DNA from: Deltaproteobacteria bacterium
GTDB taxonomy: Bacteria > Desulfobacterota > DSM-4660 > Desulfatiglandales > HGW-15
Assembly (NCBI GenBank): GCA_019307805.1
Contig: JAFDIX010000125.1
Coordinates: 1-12,620 of the forward strand
Direction of reading: 5' to 3'
Length of the DNA stretch: 12,620 bases
In this document: piece after piece, positions 7,134 to 12,477 of the stretch
Position numbering within the stretch: position 1 is the first letter of the stretch
How the letters are laid out: the number at the start of each line of letters is the position of its first letter
The notes under the pieces: generated by a model
Seen by the model: only the letters and a program-made list of their open reading frames with translations
Database searches by the model: none
Told to the model about the DNA's origin: nothing
Position numbers and translations under genes: made by a program

Positions 7134-7692
7134 GTGGTTCCTCCTCTTTTCCCTGCCTGAGATCAGCGAGGCCCTCGCGGATCATATCGGCGAGGTATTT
7201 GATAACGTGAGGGTCGTTTATTGTCAAGCCATCAAGTTCATTCTTGATTTCACGTGTATCAATGATGAGGTCCTCGTCACCTACTTCATGGGTATAAAGG
7301 AATTCCACCTCCGGATTTCCCATGATGAGGGTAGTCAGTGCCCCGGCAATATTTCCCATGGGAGCCAGGTCAATATGGTCCAAACGAAAAGTGGCCATGA
7401 CCTCCGTCCCCTTACCTTCCTCAGAGTGCAGATGGAATTCTCCCTCGCACCTTTTGCTGGCCTCTTTAAAGAGGGACAGGCCGAGTCCCACGCGACGGGT
7501 AGTCCGGGTTGTAAAAAAAGGGTCCATCACCTTTTTCATCATTTCCCCGGACATTCCCCGCCCATTGTCCCGGAGGACGATTTTGAGCCGGTTTTGCCTG
7601 TTATCCTCTGTCACGGTAATCTCGATCAGCGTGGCACCTGCAGAGATACCGTTTTCAGCAATGTCCATGATGTGAAGCGATAATTCATGCAT
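7126..7692 (-). CDS. GHKL ATPase, histidine-kinase-type without phosphoacceptor domain
   Basis: The 188-residue product carries a nearly complete GHKL ATP-binding domain from its first residues: N-box DIAENGISAGA (N14), G1 box RDNGRGM (D42), FFTTRTTRRVGLGLSLF (59-75) and GKGTEV (93-98). There is no H-box dimerisation helix, sensor or membrane segment in front, so it is not a complete sensor kinase. The C-terminal 80 residues are not a domain I can name. Such stand-alone ATPases recur in [FeFe]-hydrogenase operons and are presumed regulatory or assembly factors; that is context only. The start at 7692 (ATGCATGAA) has no strong ribosome site and follows a 222-nt gap with a palindrome, so it may head its own transcript. 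It overlaps the next gene by 8 nt. Confidence 0.86.
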   Translation of the reverse strand: MHELSLHIMDIAENGISAGATLIEITVTEDNRQNRLKIVLRDNGRGMSGEMMKKVMDPFFTTRTTRRVGLGLSLFKEASKRCEGEFHLHSEEGKGTEVMATFRLDHIDLAPMGNIAGALTTLIMGNPEVEFLYTHEVGDEDLIIDTREIKNELDGLTINDPHVIKYLADMIREGLADLRQGKEEEPHG

Positions 7693-7712
7693 TCGCTAAG
7701 ATCATTAGAGTC

Positions 7713-7722
7713 GTGTTAACAC
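7713..7722. promoter_or_regulatory. GTGTTAACAC palindrome before the GHKL ATPase gene
   Basis: This perfect 10-bp palindrome lies 21 nt upstream of the ATPase start and is flanked by AGAGT and ACTCT half-sites, giving a larger interrupted dyad (7708-7725). Immediately upstream in the transcribed direction is an AT-rich tract (about 7727-7757) that could hold a promoter, for example TTGTTT with a weak TATTTC, but no box is convincing. It could be an operator for an internal promoter. The evidence is positional only. Confidence 0.35.
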
Positions 7723-7759
7723 TCTGAAATAAAAAATTAATTTTGAGAAACAACACGTG

Positions 7760-7916
7760 ATTCTGGATTCTGGTTACTGGATACTGGATTAAAACCAATG
7801 TGTCTTATTTTGTTCCACCATGTCCTCGGGGAGGATGCTTGACCAGCATCCAGCATCTGGTATCCAGCATCGTTTCGCGCCATGCAGAGTGATTTTTCCA
7901 TTTCTGGAACGATGCT
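7760..7916. repeat. Imperfect inverted repeat of CTGGAT-type short units
   Basis: The 222-nt gap between the PHP and ATPase genes has no credible gene. It holds an arm of repeated TGGAT/ACTGG units (7760-7787, for example ACTGGATACTGG) and an opposed arm of CCAGCATCCAG units (7843-7870), matching in inverted orientation at about 20 of 28 positions. A second, perfect 9-bp pair is AGCATCGTT (7866-7874) and AACGATGCT (7908-7916); its right arm overlaps the PHP stop codon. Between them, TTCCA-GAAA-TGGAA makes a small tetraloop hairpin. The composition suggests a dispersed intergenic repeat family. No canonical terminator is seen here. Confidence 0.6.
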
Positions 7917-8583
7917 AGCCGAGAACCTTCCTGTCATCTTTTCCTTCAAGGGCCAGGCCTAATTCTTTCAGGTTCGGTGCCTCAATGAAAAAGGAGGTAA
8001 ATGCCTTCCCGATATCTATCTCTTCCCTTTGCATGGGCCGTGAGATTTCCACCCCATTCAGTTTTATATCGGGGGGGACAAAGCCGAGTTGGCTCAGGAG
8101 ACTATAACTGGGCCTGTCGATATGGGATGCGATGCAGAGCCCTCCCAAATTATGAATTTCCCCAATCACCTCCTGCAGGGTAAGCCCCGTGGCTCCAATC
8201 AGCAACCGGTCGTTGAATCCCTCCACCTCGTCCAGTTCATTGGCCACCACCTGGTCTCCGAACAATTCGGGTCGATTGGTCCCCTGCAGGTGACTGTAAA
8301 CAGTGCGCTGCATGTCAAGGGCCTGGGCCTCGCCTTCAAAAAGGGCCAGAATGTGAACCTCCTCCTTGGTGTTGATCTCCATTCCCGGAATGACGGTAAT
8401 ACCTCTCTTGGTCGCCACCCTTATGGCAGCGCCCACATTCTCAGCCGAATTGTGGTCACAGAGGGCAACAATGTCCAGACCCTCTTCCAGGCTTTTCTCC
8501 ACGATTGCCTTGGGGCTCATATCCAGATCTGCGCATGGTGAAAGGCAGGAATGGATATGCAAATCAGCCCTGAATGCCTTCAC
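7915..8583 (-). CDS. PHP-domain phosphoesterase-like protein, internally truncated
   Basis: This 222-residue protein of the polymerase/histidinol-phosphatase (PHP) superfamily is a metal-dependent phosphoesterase fold. Metal-ligand motifs seen are DLHIHS (7-12), CDHNSAEN (42-49), PGMEIN (66-71), EVHIL (75-79) and SHIDRPSY (153-160). The family normally ends with a segment containing SDAH, which supplies the last ligands; here VEISRPMQREEIDIGKAF runs straight from the strand before it to the helix after it. About 20 residues appear to be missing in frame, so activity is doubtful unless this is an assembly error. The start is GTG at 8583, overlapping the DRTGG stop by 4 nt (GTGA). PHP genes accompany DRTGG and ATPase genes in hydrogenase clusters, and their substrate is unknown to me. 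Confidence 0.85.
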   Translation of the reverse strand: MKAFRADLHIHSCLSPCADLDMSPKAIVEKSLEEGLDIVALCDHNSAENVGAAIRVATKRGITVIPGMEINTKEEVHILALFEGEAQALDMQRTVYSHLQGTNRPELFGDQVVANELDEVEGFNDRLLIGATGLTLQEVIGEIHNLGGLCIASHIDRPSYSLLSQLGFVPPDIKLNGVEISRPMQREEIDIGKAFTSFFIEAPNLKELGLALEGKDDRKVLG

Positions 8584-8933
8584 GTCTCTGACCTGGTGAT
8601 CCCCATTTCATGGACGCGGCCTGCCAGGGCAAAGGTCGATAAGGTCGAAAGCAGGATTGGCACCCCTTCCTCCTCGGCCTTGGCAAGAGTATCCTCATCA
8701 GGTTGTCGGTCGTTGACCAGGATAATGGCCGCAAGATCCTTGAGCACGGCCACTGCCACAATATTTTGATGAGACTGGATGGTGAACCAGAGGTCTCCCG
8801 ACGCGGTATTGGCCATGACATCACTGAGGAGGTCTCCGCAGTATCCGCCCGTTATCTCACGGTCCAGACCCTTCTCGCCGGCCGCTACCTCCAGATTGAG
8901 TTCTTTGATAATCTCTTTAACCTTCACCGGCAT
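8580..8933 (-). CDS. DRTGG-domain protein (copy 2)
   Basis: This 117-residue single-domain protein resembles the DRTGG domain (PF07085), which elsewhere sits in CBS-containing pyrophosphatases and phosphotransacetylases, where it is probably regulatory. The signature region is REITGGYCGDLLSDVMA (about 25-41), followed by GDLWFTIQSHQNIVAVAVLKDLAAIILV and a C-terminal GVPILLSTLSTFALAGRV, the usual alpha/beta order. There is no catalytic motif, membrane segment or cofactor site. It overlaps the hydrogenase-like gene by 17 nt upstream and the PHP gene by 4 nt downstream, so it is translationally embedded between them. A diverged paralogue lies at 10725-11069. A ligand-sensing or partner-binding role is inferred from the family; the actual function is not known. 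Confidence 0.85.
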   Translation of the reverse strand: MPVKVKEIIKELNLEVAAGEKGLDREITGGYCGDLLSDVMANTASGDLWFTIQSHQNIVAVAVLKDLAAIILVNDRQPDEDTLAKAEEEGVPILLSTLSTFALAGRVHEMGITRSET

Positions 8934-10221
8934 GCCCCCCTTTTAGTTTTTCGTTGGAACAAAAAACGCAACCTCCCATGGACGCCTTTCCATTTACCAC
9001 ATCCTCGGCAAAGGTCCGGCAATCCGGGCAGCCACATACCCCGCATTCCTTTCCGGGAAGGCCTTCCAGGGTCTCCTCCACCCGATTCACTCTCTCAATA
9101 CGCTCAGAAATAGATTCGCCTGAATCCCTTTGACCTGTAATGTAGTTTTTCCTTTTGGAAAAGAACCATCCCCGGGCATAGAGTTTTTTCACGTATTCGA
9201 CCTTGACTCTCTTTTCAAGTCCGAATTGTCGCACCAGTTTCTGCAGGTGGTGTTTAGCCTCATACTTGTCCGCCACGGCAAGGGGTCCCCCAATACACCC
9301 CTCTGTACAGGTACGGCATTCCACATAATCGACGTCCCTGAGAAGCCCCATTTCGATTTTTTCGAGATAGTGAATTGTCTCCTGCAGCCCGGATATAGCG
9401 AGACAATTCATATCCAAACCGACAATTTCTCCGCCACTCATAGCCCACCCAAGGCCCACGCCGCCTGAATGGTGCAGCACCTTGTCGTCCTCCAGATTGC
9501 GAAGGGCACTCTTTATGCTTTCATGGATGCTCCCAATGCCTATGGCCTCGTCAATATAGTAATCATCTGAAAGAACAGGGTTCTGGATGGAGGCTATCTG
9601 GGCGGCACAGGGTGTGATATGCAGGACCTTGATCTCTTCCTGGCTGCAATTGTATTTTGCGGATAATCGTCCCTTCGCCTCCCTTGCAACGATTTGGCGG
9701 GGAAGAAGAAGCGGTGGGATATGCTCGATGAGTGCGGGAAAACGATGAAAAATGGTTTGGACCACCACAGGACAAAAAGGGGAAATCAGGGGCCTCGGAG
9801 CCTCGTTCTTTTCACGTTGTTCACTTAAGTAGAGACCCAGTGCAACATTGTACAGTTCACTGGTATAGGATGTATCATGCACATACCCCAACCCCAGGGA
9901 CCTGAGGGCAAGGAGCACGTCATTGGGCATGAATTGCTCCCCGAACTGGACATAGAGGGCACTGGACGCACCAACACAGGAATAGGCGCTCTTGGGGGCG
10001 GTTTTGCCGGTGGTCACAAACTTGATCGCACTCCTGGGGCAGGTGCGAATGCACTCACCGCATTCAATGCAGGCACCAACAATATGGGCCAGGCGGTTTT
10101 CCTTTACCCGAATGGCCTTTGTGGGGCATGCCTTCATACAAAGGACGCAGCCGTTGCACAAAGCTTCGCTGATTTCTACAATCTGAACAGGCCTACTTTT
10201 TTTCAAAGCTTTAGTCACCAT
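8917..10221 (-). CDS. Ferredoxin/[FeFe]-hydrogenase-like protein with degenerate H-cluster site
   Basis: This is a 434-residue cytoplasmic protein. The N-terminus has two ferredoxin motifs (C22, C25, C28, C32; C51, C54, C57, C61). The middle is a hydrogenase large-subunit domain, and the end is a PF04060-type Fe-S domain (CGVCGCPDC, C393-C401, plus C418). The H-cluster motifs are altered: L1 is SPFCP (C150) instead of TSCCP, so the proton-transfer cysteine is phenylalanine; L2 is TPCAAQ (C205), with glutamine for the conserved lysine; L3 is CTEGC (C305, C309). Four cluster-ligand cysteines remain, so some cluster may bind, but normal hydrogen catalysis is unlikely. Sensory-type hydrogenases also lack the proton-transfer cysteine, which suggests a redox sensor. 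It overlaps the ATPase by 11 nt and the DRTGG gene by 17 nt. Confidence 0.88.
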   Translation of the reverse strand: MVTKALKKSRPVQIVEISEALCNGCVLCMKACPTKAIRVKENRLAHIVGACIECGECIRTCPRSAIKFVTTGKTAPKSAYSCVGASSALYVQFGEQFMPNDVLLALRSLGLGYVHDTSYTSELYNVALGLYLSEQREKNEAPRPLISPFCPVVVQTIFHRFPALIEHIPPLLLPRQIVAREAKGRLSAKYNCSQEEIKVLHITPCAAQIASIQNPVLSDDYYIDEAIGIGSIHESIKSALRNLEDDKVLHHSGGVGLGWAMSGGEIVGLDMNCLAISGLQETIHYLEKIEMGLLRDVDYVECRTCTEGCIGGPLAVADKYEAKHHLQKLVRQFGLEKRVKVEYVKKLYARGWFFSKRKNYITGQRDSGESISERIERVNRVEETLEGLPGKECGVCGCPDCRTFAEDVVNGKASMGGCVFCSNEKLKGGHAGEG

Positions 10222-10705
10222 CTTTTTTTACCTGAAACCGCATTTTGAGATGGGTCCCTTTCCCTTTTTCAGATTGGATTTCCAGGGAGTCGACATTTTT
10301 TTTGATATTGGGCAACCCCATGCCGGCCCCAAACCCCATTTCAAGGTGCTCGTTGGATGCCGTGGTAAAGCCTTCCTGAAAAGCCAAATCGATATTCTCA
10401 ATGCCGGGACCGTCATCTTCTACATCAATGAGGATCTCATCCGCATCCAGGCGAAATGTGAGCACCCCGTTTCCACCGTGCATGACCACGTTCATTTCTG
10501 CTTCGTAGGCACATATGGAGACCCGCTGGATGATATCCGCAGGAAAGCCTACCGACTTCAGGGCCCTTTTCAACTGAACAGAGCCCTGTCCGGCGTGGAT
10601 AAAATCTTTGGCCTTTATTATGTGTTTTTTTTCAAGATAGGGCACTTCGAAGCCTGCTTCCGCATTCGGGCCGAGTTCAGTGGCTGGGTTATAGGAATGA
10701 AACAT
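10211..10705 (-). CDS. RsbW/anti-sigma-type ATPase (HATPase_c_2-like)
   Basis: The 164-residue product has a GHKL fold of the serine-kinase/anti-sigma sort: N-box YEAEMNVVMHGG (67-78, with N72), G1 box EDDGPGI (96-102), glycine-rich lid GFGAGMGLPNIKKN (124-137) and GKGTHLKMRF at the end. There is no histidine phosphoacceptor or sensor domain. The first ATG (10705) follows the DRTGG stop by 19 nt with a poor ribosome site, and homology-like sequence starts only near residue 20, so a GTG about 20 codons later is a possible alternative. The stop overlaps the next gene by 11 nt (ATGGTGACTAA). In hydrogenase clusters such genes accompany a DRTGG protein, which may be its partner; that is inference. 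Confidence 0.85.
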   Translation of the reverse strand: MFHSYNPATELGPNAEAGFEVPYLEKKHIIKAKDFIHAGQGSVQLKRALKSVGFPADIIQRVSICAYEAEMNVVMHGGNGVLTFRLDADEILIDVEDDGPGIENIDLAFQEGFTTASNEHLEMGFGAGMGLPNIKKNVDSLEIQSEKGKGTHLKMRFQVKKDGD

Positions 10706-10724
10706 TCTTTCGGATTAAAAGATG

Positions 10725-11069
10725 CTATCGAATGCTCCTAAGTCCTTTGCTGAACAATCTGCCGCAGGAGGAATACATATTGTATTGGGTTGATAAAAGG
10801 GGTAACTCATTTTCCCGGGCCAGATTGGTGATGTCTTCATTGGGCCTTTTCCCCCGAACGAAAACAATGGCCGCCATACCGGCAATAATGGAAGTATGAA
10901 TGACCTGGATGCTGGTAAGGCCCGTCAACAGCAGGGAGCCTTCCTTCGGGTTTCTCAGGAGATCGCTCATGAGGTCACTCGCTGCTCCTCCGGTCATCTG
11001 AATATCCAGATTTTCATTGCCTACCAGGACATCCGCTTCCAGGATTTCCTTTATTTCTGATAGTTTCAT
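10725..11069 (-). CDS. DRTGG-domain protein (copy 1)
   Basis: This 114-residue single-domain protein is built like the second DRTGG gene in this cluster. It has an N-terminal KLSEIKEILEADVLVG helix-strand, then the TGGAASDLMSDLLR signature (26-39), a SLLLTGLTSIQVIHTSIIAGMAAIVFVRG core and an ELPLLSTQYNMYSSCGRLF end. The DRTGG motif itself is reduced to QMTGG. No catalytic residues are evident. It lies 32 nt after the NuoE-like gene and 19 nt before the ATPase. Having one DRTGG copy before the ATPase/hydrogenase-like pair and one after it, before the PHP gene, is an ordered arrangement rather than a recent tandem duplication; the two copies are clearly diverged. The role is presumed regulatory and the ligand is unknown. 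Confidence 0.84.
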   Translation of the reverse strand: MKLSEIKEILEADVLVGNENLDIQMTGGAASDLMSDLLRNPKEGSLLLTGLTSIQVIHTSIIAGMAAIVFVRGKRPNEDITNLARENELPLLSTQYNMYSSCGRLFSKGLRSIR

Positions 11070-11101
11070 AGTGGGTTTCCCAATCCTATTCTCAGCCGGC
11101 C

Positions 11102-11605
11102 CTACTCGTATGCTTCAAGGAGGCCCAGTACTGTATCCGGCGTTACACCGCCGTGGGTATCTTCGTCAACCACAATCACCGGTGCCAGTCCGCAGGCACC
11201 AAGACATCGAACCGCTTCCAGGGAAAAACGCTTGTCTTCGGTCGTGGCCCCTACCTCCAGTTCATAGGCCGCCTGGAGCCGGCTGAGGACTTCCCCGACC
11301 CCCCTTACATAACAGGCCGTACCCATGCACACTTTGATCGTGTGCCTGCCCTTGGGAACCATGGAAAAAAAGGAATAGAAGGTGACAACCCCGTAAACGG
11401 TACTGCCGGGGATGTTGATCCCTTTGGCGATGTATTCCTGAAGTTCCACGGGGATGTACCCCGTGACTCCCTGGCATTCTTCCAGCACAGGGATGAGGCA
11501 GCCCGGTTTGCCTTTGTGGGTTGCGATGATCTCGTCGACTTTGGCCATCACCTCCGGGGTGAAGTCCGAATTCTGGTTGTAAAGCGCTACAGCAGGTTCC
11601 AGCAT
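11102..11605 (-). CDS. NuoE/HydC-like [2Fe-2S] subunit
   Basis: This is a 167-residue thioredoxin-fold [2Fe-2S] protein of the NuoE (24 kDa complex I) / HydC family, which with NuoF/HydB forms an NADH-oxidising diaphorase. It has an N-terminal helical region (TPEVMAKVDEIIATHKGK), IPGSTVYGVVTFYSFFSM (65-82), then the complete cluster ligands CMGTACYV (C93, C98) and CLGACGLAP (C134, C138). Length and motifs are normal and it looks functional. It is the first gene of the cluster, with AGGGAAAG upstream of the ATG at 11605, and is separated from its presumed NuoF partner (4920-6707) by seven other genes. Its leader carries a strong hairpin (11631-11669). It could belong to a hydrogenase, a formate dehydrogenase or another NADH-linked enzyme; context favours the hydrogenase-type family. 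Confidence 0.93.
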   Translation of the reverse strand: MLEPAVALYNQNSDFTPEVMAKVDEIIATHKGKPGCLIPVLEECQGVTGYIPVELQEYIAKGINIPGSTVYGVVTFYSFFSMVPKGRHTIKVCMGTACYVRGVGEVLSRLQAAYELEVGATTEDKRFSLEAVRCLGACGLAPVIVVDEDTHGGVTPDTVLGLLEAYE

Positions 11606-11630
11606 AGTTTCTTTCCCTATCCTTTCTCAA

Positions 11631-11669
11631 ATTTTATCCGCCTTCGCCTTTGGAGAAGGCGGATAAAAT
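11631..11669 (-). promoter_or_regulatory. Perfect 15-bp hairpin in the NuoE-like gene leader
   Basis: ATTTTATCCGCCTTC (11631-11645) and its exact reverse complement (11655-11669) flank a 9-nt loop. It lies 26-64 nt upstream of the NuoE-like ATG. In the transcribed direction the 3' side reads GATAAAATTTGAG, without a clean U run, so termination is uncertain. It could be an attenuator, an mRNA 5' stabiliser or an operator for a dimeric regulator. The structure is directly visible; the role is not. Confidence 0.6.
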
Positions 11670-11757
11670 GCCAACTTCCCCGCATTTTGTGAGGAAGTCT
11701 GGTCTCGCTCATGGGCCGGTGTTTCTATAAAATACAGTCGGCGCAATTCAGGCGCGG

Positions 11758-11786
11758 AGTATAGCAAAAAACCCCCGGGTTTCCAA
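11758..11786 (-). promoter_or_regulatory. Candidate sigma70-type promoter for the cluster
   Basis: On the minus strand TATACT (-10, 11763-11758) is preceded by TTGGAA (-35, 11786-11781) with exactly 17 nt between. Matches to consensus are 5/6 and 4/6. It would give a leader of roughly 145 nt before the NuoE-like ATG, including the 15-bp hairpin. The -35 box lies inside the loop of a terminator-like hairpin. No -24/-12 motif was found nearby. Confidence 0.45.
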
Positions 11787-11795
11787 AGGGTTTTT
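11766..11795. terminator. Second terminator-like hairpin, U runs on both sides
   Basis: AAAAACCC (11767-11774) pairs with GGGTTTTT (11788-11795) around a 13-nt loop, so either strand ends in a run of T after a short GC stem. The stem is weak, with three GC pairs. It lies directly downstream of the stronger terminator for minus-strand transcripts and overlaps the candidate promoter. Confidence 0.4.
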
Positions 11796-11797
11796 CG

Positions 11798-11825
11798 AAA
11801 AAAAGCAGGGCCAAAACCGCCCTGC
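11798..11825 (-). terminator. Rho-independent terminator after the S26 gene
   Basis: Read on the minus strand, GCAGGGC, a 7-nt loop (GGTTTTG) and GCCCTGC form a perfect 7-bp GC-rich stem (11825-11805), followed at once by seven T residues (11804-11798). This is a textbook intrinsic terminator. It lies about 220 nt after the S26 gene stop and before the next promoter, so it separates the two transcription units. Confidence 0.85.
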
Positions 11826-11900
11826 CTCTATTGCTCATTACCAGATCTGATCAAAATGAATCGGTCTTAGGTTGAAATCCCTTCAGCTTACCTGGAAAAG

Positions 11901-11967
11901 TGGAGTAATGGAGTATTGGAGTAATGGATAAAAACACAACACTCCATTACTCTATTACTCCAATACT
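11901..11967. repeat. Inverted repeat of TGGAGTAATGG-type short units
   Basis: The left side holds tandem-like units GGAGTAATGG, AGTATTGG, AGTAATGG (11902-11927). The right side carries the opposite units ACTCCATTAC, TCTATTACTCC, AATACT (11941-11967). The best stem pairs 11912-11928 with 11951-11967 at 16 of 17 positions around a 22-nt loop. The plan (short near-identical units facing each other across an AT-rich loop) resembles the CTGGAT-type repeat at 7760-7870 with different base words. Confidence 0.65.
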
Positions 11968-12045
11968 ACTATGAAAAAGCCTGTTTAAAAGGGATAGATG
12001 CCCGTTTTGATGGTGTTTTTAAATGTCCTATGGGGCGGGTTGCGT

Positions 12046-12477
12046 TTATCCACCAAGCGGCTGATTTTTGGATTTATAAATGTTTCTAAATAGCCTGCCT
12101 GCTTTCCCCTTGATGATCCCATAGGTCAGATTATTCCGGCTGAGAAGGGCCAGGGTTTTAGCAAATCCGGGTTTTACCAGTCCTTTGCCGGCTCTCTTGA
12201 CCATCACGACCTTGAGAAGGGCGTCTTCCCTGATCTCCACTGGGGGTGCGCATCGGTTGAGGTTATCTCCTTTTGTTGAAATAAGGCGGAGATTGTCTTT
12301 GGTTTCCAGATGTACAACCCGGTGGGACACGTAGTTTCCATTTTCTGGAATGCACAGGATATCGCCTACCTGAATATCCTTTGAGGGGATTTCCCGAACG
12401 ACCAGGGTGTCCCCTGGTCTCAAGGTAGGATACATGCTGTAGCCGGAAAAGGAGATCTGTCTCACGCTCGAAAACAT
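12046..12477 (-). CDS. Short S26 signal-peptidase-like protein
   Basis: With the ATG at 12477 this is a 143-residue protein with the S26 peptidase core. The Ser motif FSGYSMYPTLRPGD (10-23) has S14 as predicted nucleophile; YVSHRVVHL (49-57) has H52, as in Ser-His (SipW/ER-type) signal peptidases rather than Ser-Lys ones; STKGDNLN (67-74) is the conserved box after it. Unlike ordinary signal peptidases there is no N-terminal membrane helix or other clear anchor, so it may act as a soluble or peripheral protease. The frame stays open upstream to the window edge, with a TTG at 12591, but those residues look non-coding. A TATACT (12523-12518) and a small GCAACC-GCC-GGTTGC hairpin (12588-12602) lie in that upstream stretch. 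It is a separate unit from the Rnf cluster. Confidence 0.8.
   Translation of the reverse strand: MFSSVRQISFSGYSMYPTLRPGDTLVVREIPSKDIQVGDILCIPENGNYVSHRVVHLETKDNLRLISTKGDNLNRCAPPVEIREDALLKVVMVKRAGKGLVKPGFAKTLALLSRNNLTYGIIKGKAGRLFRNIYKSKNQPLGG

Larger units (their letters stand above)
11606..12045. other. Non-coding region between S26 gene and NuoE-like cluster
   Basis: These 440 nt hold no credible gene; the reading frames here cross the repeats and hairpins below. From the S26 side it contains an inverted repeat of GGAGTAATGG units, an intrinsic terminator for the minus strand, a second terminator-like hairpin, a candidate promoter and a perfect leader hairpin, each listed separately. It therefore reads as the boundary between two transcription units. 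The last 75 nt next to the S26 stop (11971-12045) show nothing I recognise. Confidence 0.7.

Noticed and set aside
5832..7160. Long plus-strand frame opposite the NuoF-like and [2Fe-2S] genes
   Set aside because: The minus-strand proteins here have full motif sets; the plus-strand translation has none.
7760..7870. CRISPR array
   Set aside because: Units are about 10 nt, imperfect, contiguous and in opposed orientation, with no regular unique spacers.
7737..7949. Small minus-strand reading frame in the PHP-ATPase gap
   Set aside because: It runs through the inverted repeat and into the PHP gene in another frame; its residues reflect the repeat units.
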